This document shows, in pieces, positions 56,401 through 64,000 of a DNA stretch of 64,000 nucleotides. Both the position numbers and the translations under genes were made by a program. The stretch is from Sorlinia euscelidii. GTDB taxonomy: Bacteria; Pseudomonadota; Alphaproteobacteria; Acetobacterales; Acetobacteraceae. The notes under the pieces were generated by a model. That model ran no database searches, was not told where the DNA came from, and was given only the letters and a program-made list of their open reading frames with translations. The stretch's first letter is position 1, and each line of letters starts with the position of its first letter. The stretch lies in assembly GCF_036452155.1 (NCBI RefSeq), contig NZ_JAWJZY010000003.1; one strand, 5' to 3'.

Positions 56401-57119
56401 TCACAAAACCGGGAGTTCCTCCCCATCAGCCTGGGAAAGCTCAGGCAGGGTTTCCGTGATAAAGGCCCGCGTCAATGCGCGTTTACTTTCCAGACTCGCC
56501 GTATCCAATCGCGCAACGCAGGCCATCAGGGCCGCATTCGTGCGCGGCAGGCGATGCACGAGCCACGAAGCGACATCCTGTGCGATGCAGATCTGACGCA
56601 TGGCGAGCCATTGAATCACCAGTTTGACGCGCAGATCATCCTCGGCAGGCCGCACCTCAATCGCTGTCATCGCCCGAAGGCGGCTGCTCAGATCAGCAAG
56701 ACCGGTGAGTAAGGTGGAAGGCGGGACGCGGGAAGCCAGAAGGAGGATGCGCCCCCTTCCCGCGCGGCATTGATAAAGTGAAGCAGGGCGACAGGGTCAA
56801 AACCCTGTTCAAGCTGGTCAATCGCCCAGAGTTGGGAGTCATCAATCCGTGACGGGTCAATCATGCGGGCAGTGATGATTTTGCCATGACGCCGCCGCGC
56901 CCAATCATGCAATAAATGTGTTTTGCCGGTCGCCTCCGGGCCCCAGAGCAGGAGGCGACGCTCCGGCCAGCCCGTCTGGGCAAGCCATTTACGCGCAGCG
57001 GCGTTTGACGGCGCGCTGATGAAATTCGGCCATGGTGCGCCGCGATGTGCTTCCCACGAAAAAGCCATCTGAGCCGCCGGGTCAGCGGGGCGCTGACGAA
57101 TTTTTTTTGCGTTTTCCAT
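56401..57119 (-). CDS. Hda/DnaA-like ATPase, frame broken
   Basis: DnaA-related AAA+ protein that inactivates DnaA after initiation in its best known form. The first part has GPEATGKTHLLHDW (Walker A) and IDQLEQ at the Walker B position. It goes off frame after AAREGGAS. Adding one base to the five-C run 56752-56756 (G on the coding strand) gives AAREGGRILLLASRVPPSTLL and joins the second part (MTAIEVRP... to the stop at 56401). Repaired length about 239 residues, right for Hda. Divergent from purM, upstream of ppk. Confidence 0.84.
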
Positions 57120-57256
57120 GCAATTTCAAGTCCAACGCTTCCCGAGCCGCGACGGCTTCGTTAAAAGGACGGGTTATATCCGACTTTCCGCGGCATATCG
57201 AGTGAGCCTGAACGCATGACCACCCCCCCAAACCCGACAAACATGCCCCGCGCCGC

Positions 57257-58316
57257 ATGACGGTACCGCCGCATCGAAAGGCGGGATCAGTTATGATGCT
57301 GCAGGCGTTAGCATAGAGGCAGGTGATGCCCTTGTCGATGCCATCAAGCCCGCCGCCGGGCAGACGCATCGCGCCGGCGTGCTGGGGGACTGGGTGGGTT
57401 CGGCGCGTTGTTCGACCTCAAAGCCGCTGGATATCGTGACCCGGTGCTTGTGAGCTGCACCGATGGCGTCGGCACGAAGCTCATGCTGGCCATCGAGACG
57501 GGACGACACGACACGATTGGCATTGACCTTGTGGCCATGTGCGTCAATGACCTTATCGTGCAGGGGGCGCAACCTTTATTCTTCCTGGATTATTTCGCGA
57601 CCGGCAAGCTTGCTGTCGCTGACGCGGCACATGTCGTGAAAGGTATTGCCGCGGCCTGCCGTCAGTCGGGATGCGCGCTCGTTGGGGGTGAAACGGCGGA
57701 AATGCCTGGCATGTATGCAGCCGGACATTATGACCTTGCCGGGTTCAGCGTCGGCGCGGCGGAACGCGACATGTTATTGCCGCGTGAGGTGAAACCCGGC
57801 GACACCCTCATCGCGCTGCCCTCAAGCGGTGTACATTCCAATGGTTTTTCCCTTGTGCGGCAGGTTGTCGCGCGGTCAGGGCTGGGCTGGCATGATCCTG
57901 CCCCCTTCGCGCCGTCGCTCAGCCTTGCCGAGGCGCTTCTGACACCGACAACGCTCTATGTGCGGGACGTCATGTCACTGCATGAAAAAGGCCTGCTCAA
58001 TGCTTGCGCCCATATTACGGGTGGCGGCCTGCCCGGCAATCTGCCACGCATTCTGCCGAAAGGTCTGACCGCGGAAGTCACCGCCGGACGCTGGCCCGTT
58101 CCGCCCGTTTTCAACTGGTTGGCCGAAGTCGGGCCTGTCGCGCCGGAGGAGATGTTGAAAGTCTTCAATTGTGGGATCGGCATGGTGCTGGTGACATCCC
58201 GACCGGGCGATGTGCTCAGCGCCCTGCAGGAAGCCGGGACAGAAGCTTTTGAAATTGGCCGCATCATCGAGGGACAGGAAGGCTTCAATCTCAAGGGAGA
58301 GCTGGTTTTCGGATGA
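57257..58316 (+). CDS. purM: Phosphoribosylformylglycinamidine cyclo-ligase, frame broken twice
   Basis: Fifth step of purine synthesis. The large open frame (57408-58316) starts at FDLKAAGYRDPVLVSCTDGVG and lacks the N-terminus. Two repairs recover it: one G added to 57284-57285 (three-G run 57283-57285) joins ATG 57257 (MTVPPHRKA) to GISYDAAGVSIEAGDAL, and one G added to the five-G run 57384-57388 gives AGVLGGLGGFGALFDL. Both are needed for the standard sequence. Family motif GGETAEMPGMY is intact. Repaired length about 353 residues. It overlaps purN by 4 bases. The start choice is the weaker point. Confidence 0.87.
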
Positions 58317-58906
58317 GGGCTAAACTTCCGATCGCCATTCTGATCAGTGGGCGCGGCAGTAATATGGAGGCGTTGCTGAATGCGTGTGACGCCCCCGATT
58401 ACCCGGCTGAAGTCGTCGCTGTGCTCAGCAACAACCCGGATGCGGCGGGACTCGATATCGCGCGGGCGAAGGGCATCCCCGCACATGCCATTGATCATCG
58501 CCCTTTCCGCCAGGACCGTGAAAGCCATGAGCGCGCCATGGACAGAGCGTTGCGCGAGGCCGGCGCCCGGATTATCTGCCTCGCAGGCTATATGCGGGTG
58601 CTGACGCCATTTTTCGTTAAGGCATGGTCCGGGCGGATGCTCAACATCCATCCCAGCCTTCTGCCGAAATATCCCGGCCTGCATACCCACCAACGTGCTC
58701 TTGATAGCGGAGATACGACGCACGGCGCGACTGTACATCTCGTCACTTCCGGCGTCGATGAAGGGCCTGTCATCGCGCAGGCCCGTATCAATATCCGCCC
58801 CGATGACACGGCTGAGACATTGTCAGAGCGCCTTTTGCCGAAAGAGCACGCTTTATATCAGGACGCGCTGCGCCAGTTTATCACAGACCAGGCCTCAGTA
58901 TTATAA
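58313..58906 (+). CDS. purN: Phosphoribosylglycinamide formyltransferase
   Basis: Third step of purine synthesis, using 10-formyl-tetrahydrofolate. ISGRGSNMEALL near residue 10, NIHPSLLPKYPG with the catalytic asparagine-histidine pair, and HTHQRALDSGDTTHGATVH with the aspartate. 197 residues. Overlaps purM, and a hairpin follows. Confidence 0.95.
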   Translation: MRAKLPIAILISGRGSNMEALLNACDAPDYPAEVVAVLSNNPDAAGLDIARAKGIPAHAIDHRPFRQDRESHERAMDRALREAGARIICLAGYMRVLTPFFVKAWSGRMLNIHPSLLPKYPGLHTHQRALDSGDTTHGATVHLVTSGVDEGPVIAQARINIRPDDTAETLSERLLPKEHALYQDALRQFITDQASVL

Positions 58907-58925
58907 ACGCACCTGACATGGAGCC

Positions 58926-58954
58926 GTCATGCCGACGGGGTCGATCGGCATGAC
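58926..58954. terminator. Bidirectional terminator between purN and ndk
   Basis: GTCATGCCGA, a 9-base loop, then TCGGCATGAC: a perfect 10-base stem centred between the two convergent stops (58906 and 58965). No T run, but position and symmetry support shared termination. Confidence 0.6.
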
Positions 58955-58964
58955 AGATCGCATT

Positions 58965-59387
58965 TCAGGGAAGGATTTCTGTTTCAGCGAAAAAGAAAGC
59001 AATTTCCTTGGCGGCATTCTCGACACTGTCGGACCCATGGACGGAATTCGCCTCAATGCTTTCCGCATAAAGTTTCCGCACCGTGCCTTCCGCAGCCTGC
59101 GCCGGATTGGTGGCGCCCATGACATCGCGATGATGCGCGACGGCATTATCACCCTCAAGCACCTGCACAACGACCGGGGCCTGAAGCATGGAATCAACCA
59201 GACTGCTAAAGAAAGGCCGCGCCGCATGGACGGCGTAGAAAGCCTGAGCCTGAGCCTGTGTCAGCTGAATGCGCTTCTGCGCCACGATGCGCAGACCTGC
59301 CGCCTCGAAGACAGCATTGATTTTGCCGGTCAGGTTGCGGCGCGTGGCATCCGGCTTGATGATGGACAATGTCCGCTGTTTGGCCAT
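58965..59387 (-). CDS. ndk: Nucleoside diphosphate kinase
   Basis: 140 residues, phosphorylating NDPs with a phosphohistidine. MAKQRTLSIIKPDA at the start and the active-site region NSVHGSDSVENA with the catalytic histidine. GGAG lies 6 bases before ATG 59387. A long open frame continuing upstream to 60272 is a shadow of the ABC-F gene on the other strand. Confidence 0.97.
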   Translation of the reverse strand: MAKQRTLSIIKPDATRRNLTGKINAVFEAAGLRIVAQKRIQLTQAQAQAFYAVHAARPFFSSLVDSMLQAPVVVQVLEGDNAVAHHRDVMGATNPAQAAEGTVRKLYAESIEANSVHGSDSVENAAKEIAFFFAETEILP

Positions 59388-59501
59388 GAAAATCTCCAAA
59401 TCAATTGTTAAAGGCAAAGAATGGTTTCCCCCTAGACCAATTCTGAGCAGACCGATAGCCTGTGCGCCCTGAAAATATCTCCGACCCTGAAGTGAAACCC
59501 C

Positions 59502-61388
59502 TTGAGTATCCTTTCCATCAACCAACTCACTTTGCGCATTGCTGGCCGGACACTTCTGGATCACGCCAGTCTTCAGCTGGATCCCGGGCGGAAAATCGGG
59601 TTGATCGGCCGGAATGGCGCCGGTAAATCCACCCTCCTGGCCGCTATCGCTGGCGATATCAGCCCGGATGGCGGGGACATCACCCTGGCGGCGCGCACGC
59701 GGCTCGGGCGCGTTCGGCAGCATTTGCCGGAGGGGAAAGGCGCGCTGATCGACATCGTCCTCGCCTCGGATACGGAGCGGGAGACGTTGATGGCGCAGGT
59801 GGCGGTGGAGGATGACCCGATCCGACTGGCCGATGCGCATGAGCGTCTTCTCGCCATACAGGCCCATGCAGCGCCGGCGCGCGCCGCGACGATCCTGGCC
59901 GGACTGGGCTTCGATGCCGCGGCGCAGCAACGCCCGATCGACGCTTTTTCCGGTGGGTGGCAGATGCGTGTGGCGCTGGCCTGCGCCCTCTTCCTTGATC
60001 CCGATCTGCTCCTTCTTGATGAACCCAGCAATCATCTCGATATTGAAGCGACAATGTGGTTGGAAGGCTGGCTCAAATCCTTCCGGGGCGCGGCGATTAT
60101 CGTCAGTCATGATCGGGAATTGCTGGATCACGTCGTGGACGGGATCGCCCATCTGGAACAAAGAAAACTCAGCCTCACGCCCGGTGGTTACGCGCAATTC
60201 GTCCGCATTCGGATGGAGCAGACCCTCCAGCATAATCGAGAGGTGGCGCGGGTCGAGGCGCAAAAAGCCCAAATGCAGGCTTTCGTTGACCGTTTCCGCG
60301 CCAAGGCGACCAAGGCGCGCCAGGCCCAGTCGCGCCTCAAAGCGCTGGAGCGCCTTCCGGCCATGGAAGCCATTATTGAACCCGGCGCGACTTCCTTCAC
60401 TTTCCCCGACCCGGGCGTTCTTCCGCCGCCACTTTTGACCATGACAGGGGCCAGCACCGGTTATGAGGGGCGCACCGTGCTACGTGACCTTTCCTTTCGG
60501 CTGGATGCAACCGACCGCATCGCGCTTCTCGGGCAGAATGGCCAGGGCAAATCAACCTTCATCAAGCTGATTGCGGGCGTTCTGGCCCCGTTTGACGGCA
60601 CGTTTTTTCGTGCGCCCAAATTGCGCGTCGGCTATTACGCGCAGCATCAAAGCGATGACCTCATAGCGGAAGAAACCGCCGTGCAGCACCTTTTACGCAC
60701 GGCCCCAAAAATGACGCAGGAGCAGGCGCGCGCCCAACTGGCCCGGTTCGGGCTGGACGCCCATCGTGCAGAAACCGAAGTGCGGAACCTGTCCGGTGGT
60801 GAGCGGGCGCGGCTTCTCCTTTCCCTTACCACGCATGACGCCCCGCATGTCCTCCTGCTGGATGAGCCGACGAACCATCTGGATATTGATGCACGTGAGG
60901 CGCTTGTGCGCGCGCTGAATGGTTTTGAGGGCGCGGTGATCCTCATTTCTCACGATACATGGCTGGTTGAGGCGGTGACGGATCTTTACTGGCTGGTTGA
61001 ATCGGGGCATGTCACTTATTTCGATGGGACTCTGGATGATTACCGCGCCCGCCGCCAGACTGCTTCCGGCGCGGGGCAAGGCGGCAACGCCGCGCAGATC
61101 TTGGGCCATCAGGACAGGAAAGAGGGTCGCAAAGATCGCGCGGCCACGCGTCAGCAGCAGGCTCCTCTCAGAAAACGCCTGCAGGAGATTGAAAAATCCC
61201 TTTCCCAATGCAGCAAAAAAGCGGACGCCTATCGCCAGACAATGTCCGACCCGGTTTTTTATGAAAAAAGCACGTCGGCGGAGATCACACGCGTGAACAA
61301 GTCCGCGGCGGAAAATGAGGCTGCGATTGCGAGACTTGAGGAGGAATGGCTTTCCCTGAGCGAAAAAATCGAGCAGAACATTCTCTAG
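59502..61388 (+). CDS. ABC-F family ATP-binding protein
   Basis: 628 residues, two ABC cassettes without membrane domains. Walker A: GRNGAGKST and GQNGQGKST; signatures FSGGWQMR and LSGGERAR; Walker B: LLLLDEPSNHLD and VLLLDEPTNHLD. The inter-domain linker rich in R, A and K and a C-terminal coiled coil (about residues 540-625) suggest a ribosome-associated YheS/Uup-type protein. The TTG at 59502 is the assumed start and has no good ribosome binding site. Confidence 0.88.
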   Translation: MSILSINQLTLRIAGRTLLDHASLQLDPGRKIGLIGRNGAGKSTLLAAIAGDISPDGGDITLAARTRLGRVRQHLPEGKGALIDIVLASDTERETLMAQVAVEDDPIRLADAHERLLAIQAHAAPARAATILAGLGFDAAAQQRPIDAFSGGWQMRVALACALFLDPDLLLLDEPSNHLDIEATMWLEGWLKSFRGAAIIVSHDRELLDHVVDGIAHLEQRKLSLTPGGYAQFVRIRMEQTLQHNREVARVEAQKAQMQAFVDRFRAKATKARQAQSRLKALERLPAMEAIIEPGATSFTFPDPGVLPPPLLTMTGASTGYEGRTVLRDLSFRLDATDRIALLGQNGQGKSTFIKLIAGVLAPFDGTFFRAPKLRVGYYAQHQSDDLIAEETAVQHLLRTAPKMTQEQARAQLARFGLDAHRAETEVRNLSGGERARLLLSLTTHDAPHVLLLDEPTNHLDIDAREALVRALNGFEGAVILISHDTWLVEAVTDLYWLVESGHVTYFDGTLDDYRARRQTASGAGQGGNAAQILGHQDRKEGRKDRAATRQQQAPLRKRLQEIEKSLSQCSKKADAYRQTMSDPVFYEKSTSAEITRVNKSAAENEAAIARLEEEWLSLSEKIEQNIL

Positions 61389-61543
61389 GAAGATGAGTCG
61401 AAGGGGCAGCTTGCGGTGAGGGCGCCCGAAGCGGGGCAGATATCGCATCCTGTATTGGATCACCTTCACATCATATACGGAACCTTCCCGGCGGGAAGCG
61501 CATTGGATTAACGACTTACGTTAAGATTGGACTTTCGCCCATC

Positions 61544-62692
61544 ATGCCCCAGCTTAATGCTCCGAATTCCTCGACCGAGCTTTCCTTTATTTTCAGGCTT
61601 CTGCGCATATCGCTGATCCTCACGATTTCCATCGTCATGATCTGGCTTCTGGGCGATGTCCTTGTCGTCGTCTTTGCCGCGACCCTCATGGCTGTGATCC
61701 TGCACGGCCTCGCCGCCTACCTCAAAAGGCGGATTGGCCTTCCTTATAAACTGGCAGTCGCCCTTGTGGCCCTTTTTATTATCGCGGCCATCGCGTTTCT
61801 CTTTTATTCCAGCGGGCCGCAGATCAGCGACCAGTTTGTCAAGCTCAAGCAGGCTTTGATCACGCAATATGGGGCGTTTCGCGGTCAGGTCAAATCATCC
61901 AGCTGGGGCCAGTTCGCGCTCGCGCACCTTCCGCAAAGTCTCGGAGGGAGCGACGCGGGGGGCGGCCCTTCTTTCGGCGCGGGGCTGGCGAATTCCGTTA
62001 CCGGTATTTTGACCAGTGCTTTCGGCGTGTTGGGCACGATGGCGGTTATTCTGATCTCCGGACTTTATTTCGCCCTGACGCCGCATGTCTATGTGGATGG
62101 TCTGCTGCGCCTTGTGCCGCCTGCGCAACGTCCCGCCATCAGGGGTTTGATGGTGACGGCCGGGCACACACTCTGGTCATGGACGATCGGGCAGGCGCTG
62201 GACATGCTGGTGGTGGGGATTGCCTCCGGTGTGGGGCTTTATCTGCTCGGTATCCCGCTGGCCACGGCGCTCGGCGTGGTGGCGGGACTGTGCAATTTCA
62301 TCCCCTATATCGGGGCTATTCTTGGTGCAATCCCGGCTGTGCTGATCGCGCTTTCCGTTGGCACCCAATCCGGGCTTGAGGTGGTCGGGCTTTACTGCGT
62401 TATTCAGTTTCTCGAAGGCAATGTTCTGGCACCGCTTATCCAGCGTCACGCCGTGCATATGCCGCCTGCCATCGCCATATTGTCGCAGACAGTATTCGGC
62501 TCCATCCTTGGCGTGCCCGGACTGATCCTCGCCTCACCGGCAACCGCGGCGCTTCTGGCGGTGGGTGACCGGGCCACCGCCCCCCTGCCTGACGACATGC
62601 GCATGAAGCCAGGCGGCGTAAAGCCACCCGCCACCCAGTCACGCGTTAGCAAAACCGCGGTAAGAAAGTCACGTCAGCGACGCGGACGCTGA
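61544..62692 (+). CDS. AI-2E family (PerM-like) membrane protein
   Basis: 382 residues with several hydrophobic helices: two near residues 17-57, one near 66-88, and a cluster from about 160 to 350, with a basic C-terminal tail. Family block LAIDMLVV-type is seen as QALDMLVVGIASGVGLYLLGIP, and GAIPAVLIALSVG. Members are transport-type proteins of mostly unproven function; the autoinducer label is historical. Start ATG 61544 lacks a clear Shine-Dalgarno. Confidence 0.82.
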   Translation: MPQLNAPNSSTELSFIFRLLRISLILTISIVMIWLLGDVLVVVFAATLMAVILHGLAAYLKRRIGLPYKLAVALVALFIIAAIAFLFYSSGPQISDQFVKLKQALITQYGAFRGQVKSSSWGQFALAHLPQSLGGSDAGGGPSFGAGLANSVTGILTSAFGVLGTMAVILISGLYFALTPHVYVDGLLRLVPPAQRPAIRGLMVTAGHTLWSWTIGQALDMLVVGIASGVGLYLLGIPLATALGVVAGLCNFIPYIGAILGAIPAVLIALSVGTQSGLEVVGLYCVIQFLEGNVLAPLIQRHAVHMPPAIAILSQTVFGSILGVPGLILASPATAALLAVGDRATAPLPDDMRMKPGGVKPPATQSRVSKTAVRKSRQRRGR

Positions 62693-62696
62693 CAGA

Positions 62697-62716
62697 CTTA
62701 TCGTGTCGCGGATAAG
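62697..62716. terminator. Short inverted repeat after AI-2E family gene
   Basis: CTTATC, 8-base loop, GATAAG, beginning 5 bases after the stop and ahead of a convergent gene. A weak 6-base stem; terminator by position only. Confidence 0.25.
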
Positions 62717-62822
62717 GGCGGGAAGTCCGCTCTCTGTCGGATGCGCAGTGAGGGTGATTATTGGCGTCGGGAATAATTTATCGCCGGGGCAAAGTGCGTC
62801 GGCTTCCGCGCGGCGTCTCAGA

Positions 62823-63284
62823 TCAATGGGCGTTCATCTGGCGATTATCGAACCGCGCGAGGACTTCACGCAATGACGTCCATTGTTGATCGTCACAATA
62901 GCGGACGCGAAAAGATACTTTCGTGGAGAGGCGCACCGCGATCGTCCGGGCCCATTCAGGCCCTGCATTTTCACCCCAGATCTTGATCAGGAAAGGCTCG
63001 CCTCTGACCGGCACAGCCTGCATGACGAGGTCACTGGCAGAAGATGGGGGGCTGGTCATTGGCACCCAACCCCGGCGATTCTGCCTCAGCCAGTTATTCA
63101 GGCCGGTAATCTGATCCTGCGTCAAGTCCTGTTGCTTCTGGTCCGGCCCCTCCTCGATCATCGCCGTTGCAATGATCGGTATGTGAACGGGTTTAAGAAC
63201 CGGGACGGCAAATGACCAGATAATTGCCGTCGTCGTCAGGACAAGCACGAGGAAACAAATGACAAGTATCGTTTCCTTACGCAT
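62823..63284 (-). CDS. Membrane-anchored hypothetical protein
   Basis: 153 residues with one N-terminal transmembrane segment (residues about 4-28, MRKETILVICFLVLVL...) and a soluble domain facing out. The start ATG 63284 follows AGAGGAAG; it overlaps the stop of the upstream aminotransferase. I know no family. Its link to the aminotransferase suggests a shared transcript. Confidence 0.6.
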   Translation of the reverse strand: MRKETILVICFLVLVLTTTAIIWSFAVPVLKPVHIPIIATAMIEEGPDQKQQDLTQDQITGLNNWLRQNRRGWVPMTSPPSSASDLVMQAVPVRGEPFLIKIWGENAGPEWARTIAVRLSTKVSFRVRYCDDQQWTSLREVLARFDNRQMNAH

Positions 63285-64000
63285 CAAGTCTTCCTCTCTT
63301 TTGACCACTCCAATGTCGTGTCGATGATATAGCGCACTTCATCATCGGTTAGTTCAGGATGGAGAGGCAAAGAGAGGATGATTTCGCCCAACTTCTCGGA
63401 TACGGGCAGGGTGATGTCGTTACTGTGGTAACCCGCATAAGCAGGTTGCCGGTGAAGCGGCTTGGGGTAATAGACGACACTCGGGATGCCGTGCGATTTC
63501 AGCCACTCCTGAAGGGAATCCCGCAATGACTTCGTCGGCAGAAGAACGCTGTAAATCGCCCACGCGCTGAGCGCACCGGCAACGCGTTGCGGTGTCTGAA
63601 TGATTTCAGGCAGACCCGCATCATAAGCCCGCGCGATCGTCTCCCGCCGCGCCAGTTCCGCATCGAAAGCATCGAGCTTGGCGAGCAGCACAGCCGCCTG
63701 AAGCGTATCCAGCCGGGCATTAAGGCCGATGCGCTGGACGTCGTAACGATTCTGCCCCTCACCATGGGAGCGCAGGGAGCGGTAAAGCGCCGCCAACCCG
63801 TCATCATCCGTCAGAATGGCGCCGCCATCACCATAACCGCCTAACGGCTTTGACGGGAAAAATGAGAGTGTCGTGGCGCGCGCCTCACGCCCGAGTTTCC
63901 GACCCTTATAGCTGCCGCCAAAAGCCTGCGCACAATCATCGACGAGTGTCAGCTCATGTCTGTCGGCGATGATTTTCAGCTCATCCCACGGGGCTGGCTG
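63284..64000 (-). CDS. DegT/DnrJ/EryC1 family aminotransferase, 5' end beyond window
   Basis: PLP-dependent sugar aminotransferase of the kind used for amino-sugar synthesis in surface polysaccharides. The window covers about 238 C-terminal codons. The PLP lysine is in SFFPSKPLGGYGDGG, preceded by DDCAQAFGGSYKG, and YDVQRIGLNARLDTLQAA follows. The start lies past base 64000. Nearby sugar-transfer genes lie elsewhere in the window, so its product is not identified. Confidence 0.88.
   Translation of the reverse strand, partial: QPAPWDELKIIADRHELTLVDDCAQAFGGSYKGRKLGREARATTLSFFPSKPLGGYGDGGAILTDDDGLAALYRSLRSHGEGQNRYDVQRIGLNARLDTLQAAVLLAKLDAFDAELARRETIARAYDAGLPEIIQTPQRVAGALSAWAIYSVLLPTKSLRDSLQEWLKSHGIPSVVYYPKPLHRQPAYAGYHSNDITLPVSEKLGEIILSLPLHPELTDDEVRYIIDTTLEWSKERKT

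Noticed and set aside
57216..57260. purM start at ATG 57216 with the seven-C run as an over-call
   Set aside because: It would need a base gain, opposite to all other sites, and gives an odd N-terminus. The ATG at 57257 with one lost G gives RKAGISYDAAGV, closer to the family.
58965..60272. A 435-codon open frame on the minus strand extending upstream of ndk
   Set aside because: Only the last 140 residues are NDK-like. The rest is antisense to the ABC-F gene, and the ATG at 59387 has a proper ribosome binding site.
1..64000. CRISPR arrays, rRNA genes, riboswitches, complete insertion sequences
   Set aside because: No regularly spaced repeats, rRNA segments, recognised riboswitch cores or transposase genes were seen on either strand by eye.

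Overview
The window reads as chromosomal DNA of an alphaproteobacterium, most likely an acetic acid bacterium (Acetobacteraceae). This is inferred from gene content and neighbourhoods remembered for that group: argH with a small LptM-type lipoprotein, lysA with a DUF4175 protein, der-bamB-YfgM, Hda-like protein with ppk and ppx, divergent purM-purN, and a class I ribonucleotide reductase. A core line that I counted (35041-35100) is 55% G+C. Genus cannot be named from this alone.

Layout. 1-8.3 kb: polyprenyl synthase (cut by the window edge), a methyltransferase, nrdB and nrdA behind two NrdR-like boxes, an OsmC protein, aroC, fabI, pdxH. 8.4-13.3 kb: a universal stress protein and a lipid A/LPS core operon (DUF374 acyltransferase fused to WaaA, lpxK, lpxL). 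13.4-22.2 kb: an LpoA-like lipoprotein, rsmI, lolA, gshA, rsmE, ubiA, then an MFS transporter with a dienelactone hydrolase. 22.4-34.5 kb: a long minus-strand run with der, bamB, a YfgM-like protein, pyrC, asnB, two glycosyltransferases, dnaQ, coaE, aroE and N-formylglutamate amidohydrolase. 34.5-38 kb: argH, lptM, gluQ, an HNH nuclease, an ArsC/Spx-like protein. 38-45.6 kb: two A+T-rich accessory inserts around the core genes guaA, a lipoprotein and two identical tRNA-Arg(ACG) genes. The first carries a KAP-family P-loop NTPase; the second carries a DUF6119/TIGR04141-like protein of unknown function. 45.7-64 kb: a trypsin-like protease, lysA, DUF4175, a class III aminotransferase, ppx, ppk, an Hda-like protein, purM, purN, ndk, an ABC-F ATPase, an AI-2E family membrane protein, and a DegT/DnrJ aminotransferase cut by the right edge.

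The most important property of this sequence is technical or evolutionary. Eleven genes, several of them normally indispensable (lpxK, guaA, dnaQ, purM, ubiA, the Hda-like gene), have reading frames broken at 13 sites. Each break is repaired by adding one base to a homopolymer run, and all go in the same direction (base loss). This looks like homopolymer under-calling in the source assembly rather than gene decay. The frameshifted genes are therefore annotated at their repaired extents, with the break stated.

The best candidates for an undescribed system are the two inserts at 38.0-40.6 kb and 43.1-45.6 kb. I found no integrase, transposase or CRISPR array in the window.
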